This document shows positions 24,595 to 31,083 of a stretch of DNA of 31,083 nucleotides, piece after piece (the stretch's first letter is position 1; each line of letters begins with the position of its first letter). Source of the DNA: an uncultured Mediterranea sp. (GTDB lineage Bacteria; Bacteroidota; Bacteroidia; Bacteroidales; Bacteroidaceae); assembly GCF_902493215.1 (NCBI RefSeq), contig NZ_CABUOL010000027.1:1-31083 (forward strand), read 5' to 3'. Made by a program: the position numbers and the translations under genes. The notes beneath the pieces were generated by a model, which saw only the letters and a list, made by a program, of their open reading frames with translations, was not told the DNA's origin and made no database searches.

Positions 24595-25053
24595 TTATCT
24601 CAGCCGGTCGGCAGCCTTCACCATTACCTCATCGCGATAGATGGCACGGAAAGCCAGATAGTTCAAGATGATACAGACGGCAGGCAGACAAAGCGTCCAT
24701 CCAACCTGAAAGCCAGAAGCCTCCAACCGTCCCTTCAACACAAACCAGAAAACACCGAACACGATGTAGTATCCTATCAGCAACAGACTGCTGAAGATGG
24801 TCATACGCACCTGCAACATACGGTTACGGAACAGGAAAATGGTTCCAAACGCCACAATGGCGGTCAACAACAGAATACCGAAAAGTCCCCATGTCGACTG
24901 AAACGCTCCGTCGGACAATGTCACTCCCAGCGGCTTGAATTCCCAAAGGGTTACTCCGTCGGCTGCAACAAACTGTCCTGTGGGCTGACACATCGTCACT
25001 ATCAACAGGATCGTTACAACCAACAGATAGACCGATTGAATGCGTTGTATCAT
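24595..25053 (-). CDS. DUF4293 family membrane protein
   Basis: The 152-residue protein begins MIQRIQSVYLLVVTILL, the characteristic start of DUF4293, and has four predicted membrane helices (about 8-26, 55-75, 82-105 and 118-138). Its ATG overlaps the rpoZ stop by one base (TAATG). The order bamD, rpoZ, DUF4293 is one I know to recur in Bacteroidetes. The function is unknown; a cytoplasmic-membrane location is certain enough from the helices. Confidence 0.88.
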   Translation of the reverse strand: MIQRIQSVYLLVVTILLIVTMCQPTGQFVAADGVTLWEFKPLGVTLSDGAFQSTWGLFGILLLTAIVAFGTIFLFRNRMLQVRMTIFSSLLLIGYYIVFGVFWFVLKGRLEASGFQVGWTLCLPAVCIILNYLAFRAIYRDEVMVKAADRLR

Positions 25054-25388
25054 TACTGTAATTTTTCTTTTTCCTTCACCGGATTGCGGTAGTATACCTT
25101 ACCTTCGATATACTCTTGTGTTGCAATCAATGTCGGTTTGGGCAGTTTCTCATAATAGCGTGAAATCTCTATCTGCTCACGGTTTTCAAAAACCTCTTCC
25201 AGATTGTCATTGTAGGAAGCAAATTCGGCCAGCTTCTTCGACAGGTCATTCTTGATTTCTACACTAATCTGATTGGAACGTTTTCCGATGATGGCCACCG
25301 TTTCATAGATGTTGCCTGTGTCTTCACACAACTCCATCAAGTCACGTGTCACTGTTGTGGCAGGAGCATTGGTTTTTCTGTAATCCAT
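25053..25388 (-). CDS. rpoZ: RNA polymerase omega subunit (Bacteroidetes type)
   Basis: The 111-residue protein has the Rpb6/omega core: TTVTRDLMELCEDTGNIYETVAIIGKRSNQI, with the central helix that clamps the beta-prime C-terminus. It differs from proteobacterial omega and carries an extended acidic middle (NDNLEEVFENREQIE) and a Lys-rich end. It lies 52 bp after bamD and one base into DUF4293, in one transcription unit. Confidence 0.85.
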   Translation of the reverse strand: MDYRKTNAPATTVTRDLMELCEDTGNIYETVAIIGKRSNQISVEIKNDLSKKLAEFASYNDNLEEVFENREQIEISRYYEKLPKPTLIATQEYIEGKVYYRNPVKEKEKLQ

Positions 25389-25440
25389 AAATTTCTATAC
25401 TGATTATAAATTAAAATCCTGTATTCCGACAGAAGACGGT

Positions 25441-26295
25441 TCACTCTTCTCCCTCTTCTTCCGTCTGAGTGTTCTTAGTCCCTTCACCCAGCATATCCTG
25501 CGACTTGCTGAAAATACGCTCGGCTTCCTTGATGTACTTGCTTTCAGGGAATTCGTTCTTGAAGGCATAATACTCGTCTATCGTCTCACGATAACGTTCC
25601 GGCTTCTTTTCGTCCACACTATACACGGCCAGTTCATATTTGGCTCTCAAAATCAGAATGGACAAATCTTCACGTAAGTTGGTATAGGGATAATCTTTCA
25701 ATGCATTCTGGGCGGTAATCACACATGACTGGTAGTTGTTGCCCATGTAGTTGCCCAAGTTATAATACAGCTTGGCAGACAGATACTCCTTCATCACCAG
25801 CTTGTCCTGCAGTTCGAAGATCATCTTCTGCGCTTCTTCCCGCTTGGGACTCTGCGAGTAGTATTCCATGAACATTTGCAGCTCCTCGATAGCCTTATAC
25901 GTACTGGTCTGGTCCAGACGCGGTTCGGGCGTGTCCAGGAACAAAGCTTTTCCTGCATGGAAACGTGCCAGCTCGGCATACGTACCTCTCGGATAAACCT
26001 GGTAATATTGGATGAAAGTCTGGGCGGCAGTCTGATAGTCCTGCTCATTGTAATAACACATACCCAGCATGTAGAGCGATTCTTCCGCGTTGGGTGTACC
26101 CTTCAGAATGGCAATCAACTCGTTCAGCAAAGTAGCGGCACGGTTATACTGTCCCTTGGCAAAGTACGACTTGGCAGCCTCGTACTTGTATTCGTAATCC
26201 GTGCTCTTCAGCAGCTTGTTATATTCTCCGCACGATGTCAGCCCCATTGCTGCTGCCAGCAGAGCTATGATAAGAGTTCTCTTTTTCATTCGCAT
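25441..26295 (-). CDS. bamD: Outer-membrane assembly lipoprotein BamD
   Basis: The 284-residue lipoprotein has a lipobox GLTSC (C22 counting from the first Met; a start at the second Met, 26289, is also possible). At least four TPR-type repeats follow, beginning KYEAAKSYFAKGQYNRAATLL, then ESLYMLGMCYYNEQDYQTAAQTF and AELARFHAGKALF. This is the YfiO/BamD family, essential for folding beta-barrels through BamA. The C-terminal acidic tail (TEEEGEE) is typical of Bacteroidetes. A -7 element lies at 26319, giving a leader of about ten bases. Confidence 0.93.
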   Translation of the reverse strand: MRMKKRTLIIALLAAAMGLTSCGEYNKLLKSTDYEYKYEAAKSYFAKGQYNRAATLLNELIAILKGTPNAEESLYMLGMCYYNEQDYQTAAQTFIQYYQVYPRGTYAELARFHAGKALFLDTPEPRLDQTSTYKAIEELQMFMEYYSQSPKREEAQKMIFELQDKLVMKEYLSAKLYYNLGNYMGNNYQSCVITAQNALKDYPYTNLREDLSILILRAKYELAVYSVDEKKPERYRETIDEYYAFKNEFPESKYIKEAERIFSKSQDMLGEGTKNTQTEEEGEE

Positions 26296-26311
26296 GTTTA
26301 CAAATAATGCG

Positions 26312-26319
26312 CAAAGATA
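26312..26319 (-). promoter_or_regulatory. -7 element for bamD-rpoZ-DUF4293
   Basis: TATCTTTG on the minus strand matches TAnnTTTG, 16 bp before the first bamD ATG and 22 bp before the second. The short leader favours the second Met (26289) as the start. Confidence 0.6.
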
Positions 26320-26390
26320 GAGCTTCGCATCGAATTACACAACGATATGAAGCTTAATTTTTTCAAAAAGGGTTATATGGCAGTGGCAGC

Positions 26391-26483
26391 GGACGACATT
26401 TCTTGACCGATCAGTGACGAGCGGTTAAGGACGAGCCTGACGAAAGCCCCTCCTCAACCGCACGCACCAGTCACCTGCCGTCC
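26391..26483 (-). other. Multi-stem structured region after the ACT gene
   Basis: Nested complementary segments occur in order: GGACG (26391-26395) with CGTCC (26479-26483); GTGAC (26414-26418) with GTCAC (26470-26474); and GCGGTT plus AGGA (26421-26431) with TCCT plus AACCGC (26451-26461, one mismatch). It starts 8 bp after the ACT-gene stop on the minus strand and is GC-rich amid AT-rich flanks. It may end that transcript. No gene is seen in 26320-26491. Confidence 0.55.
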
Positions 26484-26491
26484 ACCTCCAG

Positions 26492-26917
26492 CTACAGTTT
26501 ATACAATTCATTGGCTGCCAGCAGTTCGACGCGGTGCTCCTTCAACACGCGCAGGCAGTTGTCCATGTCGGTCGGACGTATCACCACATTGGCATGGTCT
26601 CCGTTGGCAAAAGAATACATATACTCAATGAACACTCCTTCATCGGACAAATATTTCAACACTTTGGCCAATGCCCCCGGAATGTTCGGACAACTGATGC
26701 CTATCACGTCATTCACGTTCACGGCAAAGTGATTGTCCTTCAGCAGCTGGTAAGCCTTTTCCGGTTCGGAAACCACTCCTCTAAGAATACCGAAGTCTGC
26801 ATTTTCGGCAATACTCAAAGCCGACAGGTTGATGCCGCCTTCGGCCAATACCCGAGTCACCTCTGTCAGACGCCCCGACTTGTTTTCCAAAAAAATCGAC
26901 AATTGTTTTGCTATCAT
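26492..26917 (-). CDS. Protein of two ACT domains
   Basis: The 141-residue protein consists of two ACT domains: KQLSIFLENKSGRLTEVTRVLAEGGINL (4-31) and IGISCPNIPGALAKVLKYLSDEGVFIEYMYSF (73-104). ACT domains bind amino acids and regulate enzymes. Stand-alone double-ACT proteins of this kind recur next to phenylacetate-CoA ligase in anaerobes, which is the arrangement here (paaK lies upstream on the same strand, 124 bp away). A role in sensing an aromatic amino acid is a reasonable inference but not shown by sequence. Confidence 0.88.
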   Translation of the reverse strand: MIAKQLSIFLENKSGRLTEVTRVLAEGGINLSALSIAENADFGILRGVVSEPEKAYQLLKDNHFAVNVNDVIGISCPNIPGALAKVLKYLSDEGVFIEYMYSFANGDHANVVIRPTDMDNCLRVLKEHRVELLAANELYKL

Positions 26918-26942
26918 ATCTTTAATTAAAATTTTATTTAAC

Positions 26943-27033
26943 GGTTAATGGAAAATGATGAATAACGCCACTGTCATTCTGAGCACGAACGAAGAATCTC
27001 ATAAATTGAAAATCCAATCATTCCCCATTAACC
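26943..27033. repeat. Short inverted repeat with interspersed-repeat-like core
   Basis: GGTTAATGG (26943-26951) is the reverse complement of CCATTAACC (27025-27033). Between them, TGTCATTCTGAGCACGAACG (26972-26991) followed by AAGAATCTC resembles a repeat fragment I have seen in intergenic regions of Bacteroidetes and other bacteria. It lies between paaK and the ACT gene, both on the minus strand. It is probably a remnant of a small interspersed element. Confidence 0.45.
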
Positions 27034-27041
27034 ATTTATCA

Positions 27042-28352
27042 TTATCCCAGTCTTCTCTTGTCTATCACCCGTTTTGCCTTCCCCGTACTGCGCTCGATGC
27101 TGCGCGGCTCTACCAGCTTGACATCCACACTCAATCCCAACACACTTTGCAGACGTGCCGTCAGGCGCTTCTTCATGGCCAGCATCTTGTTTATTTCGTC
27201 TGAATAGTATTCCGGTCTCACTTCCACCTGCAATTCCATCGTATCCGTGTTGTTCTTACGGTCCACAATCAGCAGGTAGTGCGGTTCAAACTCCGGCATT
27301 TCGAGCATCACCGATTCAATCTGCGTCGGGAAGACATTCACGCCTCGGATAATCAGCATGTCGTCGCTGCGTCCCAGAATACGATCCATCCGCACCAACG
27401 TTCTTCCGCACGAACATGTCTCGTAGTGCAGTGCCGTCAGGTCCTTGGTGCGATAGCGCAACAGGGGCATTCCTTCCTTCGTCAGGTGCGTGAACACCAG
27501 TTCTCCCGTCTGCCCCGGCTCCAACGGCTGCAAGGTTTTCGGATCCACAATCTCCGGAAAGAAGTGATCTTCGTTCAGATGCGTTCCGTGCTGGCATTCG
27601 CATTCGAAACCCACACCCGGTCCGGCTATCTCACTCAATCCGTAGATGTCATACGCCTTGATACCCAGCTTCGCTTCGATATCGTGACGCATTTCCTCCG
27701 TCCACGGTTCCGCTCCGAAGGCCCCTGCCTTCAGCCGGAATTCTTCCCGTGGCAGGCCCGAATCCCGTATGGCATCCGCCAGATACAGTGCATACGAGGG
27801 CGTACAACAGAGCATCGTCGCCCCAAAGTCGTGCATCAGCGTAATCTGTTTCTCGGTATTTCCGCTGGACATGGGGATTACCGACGCTCCGATATTTTCG
27901 GCACCGGCATGCGCTCCTAGTCCGCCTGTAAAGAGTCCGTAGCCATAGGATATCTGAAACACATCCGTCTGGTCTGCCCCATAAGCCGTAAAGGCCCGCG
28001 ACAGGCATTCCTTCCACACCGACAGGTCCTTGCGCGTATAGCCCACCACCGTCGGTTTGCCCGTTGTGCCGGACGAGGCATGAATGCGCACAATCTGGCT
28101 CATCGGCACGGCACACAGGCCGAAGGGATAATTGTCCCTCAGGTCATACTTCGTCGTGAACGGCAATTTCACAATATCATCTATACTGTTGATGTCGTCC
28201 GGAGTCACATCCAGCTCCTGCATTTTCTTCCGATAGAAAGGTGTGTCGTGATACACACGCTCCACCGTTTTCTTCAGACGTATCCCCTGCAGTTTCCGAA
28301 GGCTTTCCCGGTCCATGCATTCGATACTTTCATTCCAAATCTTGTTTTTCAT
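27042..28352 (-). CDS. paaK: Phenylacetate--CoA ligase
   Basis: The 436-residue adenylate-forming enzyme activates phenylacetate (or a related aryl acid) to the CoA thioester with ATP. The AMP-binding loop is SSGTTGKPTVVGYT (about 93-106). YGLSEIAGPGVGFEC (A5-type motif), LRYRTKDLT and the C-terminal hinge follow. In anaerobes this family is often linked to indolepyruvate ferredoxin oxidoreductase and used in reductive or oxidative aromatic amino acid metabolism. No iorAB lies in the window. The double-ACT gene is downstream. Upstream sits the palindrome array at 28519. Confidence 0.93.
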   Translation of the reverse strand: MKNKIWNESIECMDRESLRKLQGIRLKKTVERVYHDTPFYRKKMQELDVTPDDINSIDDIVKLPFTTKYDLRDNYPFGLCAVPMSQIVRIHASSGTTGKPTVVGYTRKDLSVWKECLSRAFTAYGADQTDVFQISYGYGLFTGGLGAHAGAENIGASVIPMSSGNTEKQITLMHDFGATMLCCTPSYALYLADAIRDSGLPREEFRLKAGAFGAEPWTEEMRHDIEAKLGIKAYDIYGLSEIAGPGVGFECECQHGTHLNEDHFFPEIVDPKTLQPLEPGQTGELVFTHLTKEGMPLLRYRTKDLTALHYETCSCGRTLVRMDRILGRSDDMLIIRGVNVFPTQIESVMLEMPEFEPHYLLIVDRKNNTDTMELQVEVRPEYYSDEINKMLAMKKRLTARLQSVLGLSVDVKLVEPRSIERSTGKAKRVIDKRRLG

Positions 28353-28518
28353 AACTGCTGTCTTTCATGTTGTTTGATTCTTTTCCCGCAAAATAAATGA
28401 ATTGTTTCCAAATCCGCAAATTATCTTTCAATTTGTTTTTCTTTCCTTTCCATTTCCTGCCTGTCCATACATTACCTCCCGAAAGTTTCGACGAAAGTCT
28501 TCCCCCTCACGGACTTCT

Positions 28519-28650
28519 GAAACAGTTTCCTCTGTTGAAACCAATAGTTTCATACTATGAAACCAGTAGTTTCATGCAACGAAACCAGTGGTTTCCTTCA
28601 ATGAAACCGATGGTTTCAACCAACGAAACAATCTTGAAACTACTAGTTTC
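28519..28650. repeat. Array of 15-bp palindromes at 22-bp spacing
   Basis: GAAAC starts at 28537, 28559, 28581, 28603 and 28625, exactly 22 bp apart. In the first four, GTTTC follows after a 5-bp centre, giving 15-bp dyads such as GAAACCAGTAGTTTC, separated by 7-bp spacers that vary (ATACTAT, ATGCAAC, CTTCAAT, AACCAAC). A shorter dyad, GAAACAGTTTC, precedes at 28519. The array ends with a perfect 15-bp palindrome at 28636-28650, shifted by half a unit (11 bp). It lies in the 460-bp region between divergent paaK and uvrB, 124 bp left of the uvrB -7 element. Confidence 0.95.
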
Positions 28651-28749
28651 GTTGTCATGACAACTTCTGAAACTTTTTCCGTCCGCTTGTTTTTTCGCAA
28701 AACAGTAACCGAAGAAAGACGTATGCAAGCCGATGAATGGAAAAAGACG

Positions 28750-28781
28750 CTTGCATGACTTGAAGAAAATAACTATTTTTG
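28750..28781 (+). promoter_or_regulatory. Promoter for uvrB
   Basis: CTTG (28750-28753, one base off TTTG) and TATTTTTG (28774-28781) are 20 nt apart, close to the Bacteroides consensus. Transcription would start near 28788, which supports the GTG at 28814 as start codon and excludes an in-frame ATG at 28733. Confidence 0.65.
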
Positions 28782-28813
28782 CCCCGTTTGTCAAACCAAA
28801 GAAGCATATTGCC

Positions 28814-30859
28814 GTGAACAAATTCGAGCTCATCTCCGACTACCAGCCCACGGGCGACCAACCCGAAGCCATCCGACAACTCACCGACGGCATCCGCCAG
28901 GGGGTACCGGCACAAACCCTGCTGGGTGTCACCGGGTCGGGCAAGACTTTTACCATAGCCAACGTCATTGCCAACATCAACAAACCCACCCTGATTCTGA
29001 GCCATAACAAAACGTTGGCTGCCCAGCTGTACAGCGAGTTCAAGGCATTCTTCCCGCACAACGCCGTAGAGTACTACGTGTCCTACTACGACTACTACCA
29101 GCCCGAGGCCTACATCCCTTCGTCGGATACCTATATCGAGAAAGACCTCGCCATCAACGACGAGATAGACAAACTGCGCCTGGCCGCCACTTCCTCCCTG
29201 CTCAGCGGACGGCAGGATGTAGTGGTCGTCTCTTCGGTGTCGTGTATCTACGGCATGGGCAACCCGGCCGACTTCTACAACAACGCCATCGACGTGACGT
29301 GTGGAAAGATGTTCAGCCGTAACGTCTTCCTGCGCCAGCTGGTGGACAGCCTCTACACACGCAACGATGTAGACCTGAACCGGGGTAATTTTCGCGTAAA
29401 AGGTGACACGGTAGACATCTTCCTGGCCTACAGCGACAACCTGCTGCGCGTCACCTTCTGGGGCGACGAGGTGGACAGCATCGAGGAAGTTGACCCAATC
29501 AGCGGTGTGACTACCGGGCGGTTTGACTCCTACCGCATCTATCCGGCCAACCTGTTCATGACCACCAGGGAGAATACCCTGCGGGCCATCCACGAGATAG
29601 AGGACGACCTGCACAAGCAGGTGGAGTTCTTCGAAAGCGAAGGGCGCTTCCTCGAAGCCAAGCGCATCTACGAACGGGTGACCTACGACATGGAGATGCT
29701 ACGCGAACTGGGACACTGCTCGGGCATCGAGAATTATTCCCGCTACTTCGACGGACGCCCTGCCGGCACTCGTCCATACTGTCTGCTGGACTTTTTCCCA
29801 AAGGATTATCTCATTGTAATAGACGAAAGTCATGTCACCGTTCCCCAGTTACGGGCCATGTATGGTGGCGATCGGGCGCGTAAGGAAAACCTTGTGGAAT
29901 ATGGTTTCCGCCTGCCGGCCGCACGCGACAACCGTCCTCTGACCTTCGACGAATTCGAGGCCATGACTCCACAGACCATTTACGTGAGTGCCACCCCGGC
30001 GGAATACGAGCTGGTACGCTCCGAGGGTATTGTAGTCGATCAGGTCATCCGCCCCACCGGGTTGCTCGACCCCATCATCGAAGTACGCCCCACCCACAAC
30101 CAGGTGGACGACCTGATGGAAGAAATCCAGGTCCGCATCGAACGCGACGAACGTACCCTGGTCACCACCCTCACCAAGCGCATGGCCGAGGAGCTGGCCG
30201 AATATTTCCTCAACCATGGCATACGCTGCAATTACATCCACAGCGATGTAGACACACTCGAACGCGTCAAGATTATGTCCGATTTGCGCGAAGGCATCTA
30301 CGACGTACTTATCGGCGTGAACCTCCTGCGTGAAGGACTCGACCTTCCTGAAGTGTCACTCGTTGCCATACTGGATGCCGACAAGGAAGGTTTCCTCCGT
30401 TCCCACCGCTCGCTCACGCAGACAGCCGGACGTGCCGCACGCAACGTCAACGGTTTCGTCATCATGTACGCCGACCGCATCACCGACAGCATGCGGCTCA
30501 CCATCGACGAGACCAACCGCCGGCGCGAGAAACAGCTGCGCTACAACGAAGAACACGGTATCACTCCCCAACAGATCCGAAAAGCCCATAACCTCAATCC
30601 GCTTGCTTCCGTGGCCGCCTCGAATACGCCAGAAGCTCCCTTACACGGAACAGCTCCACGCGCCTACACGGAGCCGGAACCGTCACTTATGGTGGCTGCC
30701 GATCCGATAACCCAGCACATGTCGGCCGACCAGCTTCGCAAATCCATCGAGCATACCCGCCGGCTCATGCAGGAAGCAGCCAAGAGACTCGACTTCCTGC
30801 AAGCCGCCCAATATCGCGACGAACTGCTGAAAATGGAAGAACAGCTGGCTGCCAAATAA
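28814..30859 (+). CDS. uvrB: UvrABC excinuclease subunit B
   Basis: From the GTG at 28814 the protein has 681 residues, the usual length. The N-terminus NKFELISDYQPTGDQPEAI is canonical. Walker A is GVTGSGKT (38-45). The DNA-gripping beta-hairpin region YYVSYYDYYQPEAYIP is at about 91-106. Helicase motif VIDESHVT and motif VI QTAGRAARN follow. The C-terminal UVR domain (about 640-680) binds UvrA or UvrC. It works with UvrA (18936-21773) in nucleotide excision repair but is transcribed separately. UvrC is not in the window. Confidence 0.98.
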   Translation: MNKFELISDYQPTGDQPEAIRQLTDGIRQGVPAQTLLGVTGSGKTFTIANVIANINKPTLILSHNKTLAAQLYSEFKAFFPHNAVEYYVSYYDYYQPEAYIPSSDTYIEKDLAINDEIDKLRLAATSSLLSGRQDVVVVSSVSCIYGMGNPADFYNNAIDVTCGKMFSRNVFLRQLVDSLYTRNDVDLNRGNFRVKGDTVDIFLAYSDNLLRVTFWGDEVDSIEEVDPISGVTTGRFDSYRIYPANLFMTTRENTLRAIHEIEDDLHKQVEFFESEGRFLEAKRIYERVTYDMEMLRELGHCSGIENYSRYFDGRPAGTRPYCLLDFFPKDYLIVIDESHVTVPQLRAMYGGDRARKENLVEYGFRLPAARDNRPLTFDEFEAMTPQTIYVSATPAEYELVRSEGIVVDQVIRPTGLLDPIIEVRPTHNQVDDLMEEIQVRIERDERTLVTTLTKRMAEELAEYFLNHGIRCNYIHSDVDTLERVKIMSDLREGIYDVLIGVNLLREGLDLPEVSLVAILDADKEGFLRSHRSLTQTAGRAARNVNGFVIMYADRITDSMRLTIDETNRRREKQLRYNEEHGITPQQIRKAHNLNPLASVAASNTPEAPLHGTAPRAYTEPEPSLMVAADPITQHMSADQLRKSIEHTRRLMQEAAKRLDFLQAAQYRDELLKMEEQLAAK

Positions 30860-30907
30860 TCGGGGAAACAGACCGTATTGATTACAAAAAGGGGAGATTT
30901 ATCTTTC

Positions 30908-30925
30908 TTAACCTCAAGAGGTTAA
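30908..30925. other. Perfect 18-bp dyad downstream of uvrB
   Basis: TTAACCTC and GAGGTTAA flank AA, forming a perfect 8-bp-arm dyad 49 bp after the uvrB stop. It could be an operator for an unseen gene or a small hairpin. Nothing else in 30860-31083 supports a gene that begins here. Confidence 0.45.
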
Positions 30926-30974
30926 ATGGATATAAAAGTATAGAGGGAGAGTAAAAGGAGAAGTACAAAAAATA

Positions 30975-31005
30975 AAACCTCTAGAACATTATTTTCTAGA
31001 GGTTT
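30975..31005. terminator. 12-bp hairpin, possible terminator
   Basis: AAACCTCTAGAA (30975-30986) pairs perfectly with 30994-31005 around CATTATT. It has A-rich flanking sequence on the left and could terminate uvrB or a minus-strand gene entering from the right. Its outer pairs are A-T, but a long T-run is missing. Confidence 0.5.
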
Positions 31006-31027
31006 ACTACAATCGAAATTACTTTTC

Positions 31028-31045
31028 AGCGGTGCGTACGGGACT
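31028..31045 (-). other. tRNA 3'-end-like sequence without the rest of a tRNA
   Basis: On the minus strand AGTCCCGTACGCACCGCT looks like the end of a tRNA (T-stem 3' side, acceptor 3' strand and discriminator). The preceding bases (ACTCCGTT) cannot form the T-stem, so no intact tRNA is present. This could be an attachment-site remnant or chance. Confidence 0.25.
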
Positions 31046-31083
31046 AACGGAGTCTTTAATCAAAACTGATATTCAGTCTGTTA

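Noticed and set aside
28519..28650. CRISPR array
   Set aside because: Period is 22 bp with 7-bp spacers, too short for spacers, and there are no cas genes. The same applies to 4056-4230.
28397..28660. Small plus-strand open frame before uvrB
   Set aside because: It lies over the palindrome array and gives Phe-rich then repeated VSxxET segments, an artefact of the repeats.
28733..28813. ATG start and 27 extra residues for uvrB
   Set aside because: The ATG lies upstream of the probable promoter; the conserved UvrB N-terminus begins at the GTG at 28814.
31056..31083. 3' end of a minus-strand gene entering from the right
   Set aside because: Only eight codons before a stop can be read; too short to support a gene.

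Overview
The window looks like a chromosomal segment of a Bacteroidales gut bacterium, most likely Bacteroides or Phocaeicola. The signs are: the Bacteroides-type -7 promoter element TAnnTTTG ahead of many genes; a BtuB/BtuG vitamin B12 uptake locus behind a cobalamin riboswitch; and lineage-typical families (DUF4250, DUF4293, the short Bacteroidetes omega subunit, PorT-like barrel, PepSY-like secreted protein). I see no transposase, integrase, plasmid or phage gene. This is core chromosome, and the unusual material lies between the genes.

Layout. 1-4250: tRNA-Ser(UGA) on the minus strand, then mutS2 and an iron-sulfur L-serine dehydratase (sdaA) on plus, ending in a 22-bp tandem repeat array and a perfect hairpin. 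4276-6772 (minus): an OmpR-type response regulator and histidine kinase overlapping by 4 nt, followed by a small secreted PepSY-like protein. 7005-8375 (plus): a TrpB2-type tryptophan synthase beta chain without trpA. 8472-9455 (minus): a periplasmic Spy-like protein and a 58-residue DUF4250 protein. 9593-15132 (minus): riboswitch, btuB, btuG, btuF, btuC, with no btuD ATPase in the window. 15211-18356: corA (plus), then a POT peptide transporter and ybaK (minus). 18399-18924: a gene-free block of repeats. 18936-21773 (minus): uvrA. 21965-24501 (plus): a LysM protein with a periplasmic-binding-like domain, and a PorT-like barrel. 24595-26295 (minus): bamD, rpoZ, DUF4293. 26492-28352 (minus): a two-ACT-domain protein and phenylacetate-CoA ligase. 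28519-28650: a palindrome array. 28814-30859 (plus): uvrB. The last 220 bp hold no clear gene.

Working groups. BtuB, BtuG, BtuF and BtuC form the outer-membrane to inner-membrane route for cobalamin, shut off by cobalamin through the leader. UvrA, UvrB and MutS2 act in DNA repair or ribosome rescue but are separately transcribed. BamD and omega are housekeeping genes. The ACT and PaaK proteins are a recurrent anaerobe pair linked to aryl-acid metabolism.

The strongest non-gene signals are: (1) an inverted pair of about 167-bp elements at 18440-18607 and 18759-18924, whose four stems are kept by paired base changes although their sequences differ; (2) two unrelated-sequence arrays (4056-4246 and 28519-28650) with the same design, a 15-bp dyad plus 7-bp spacer repeated every 22 bp; (3) five 16-18 bp imperfect tandem repeats between the two inverted elements.
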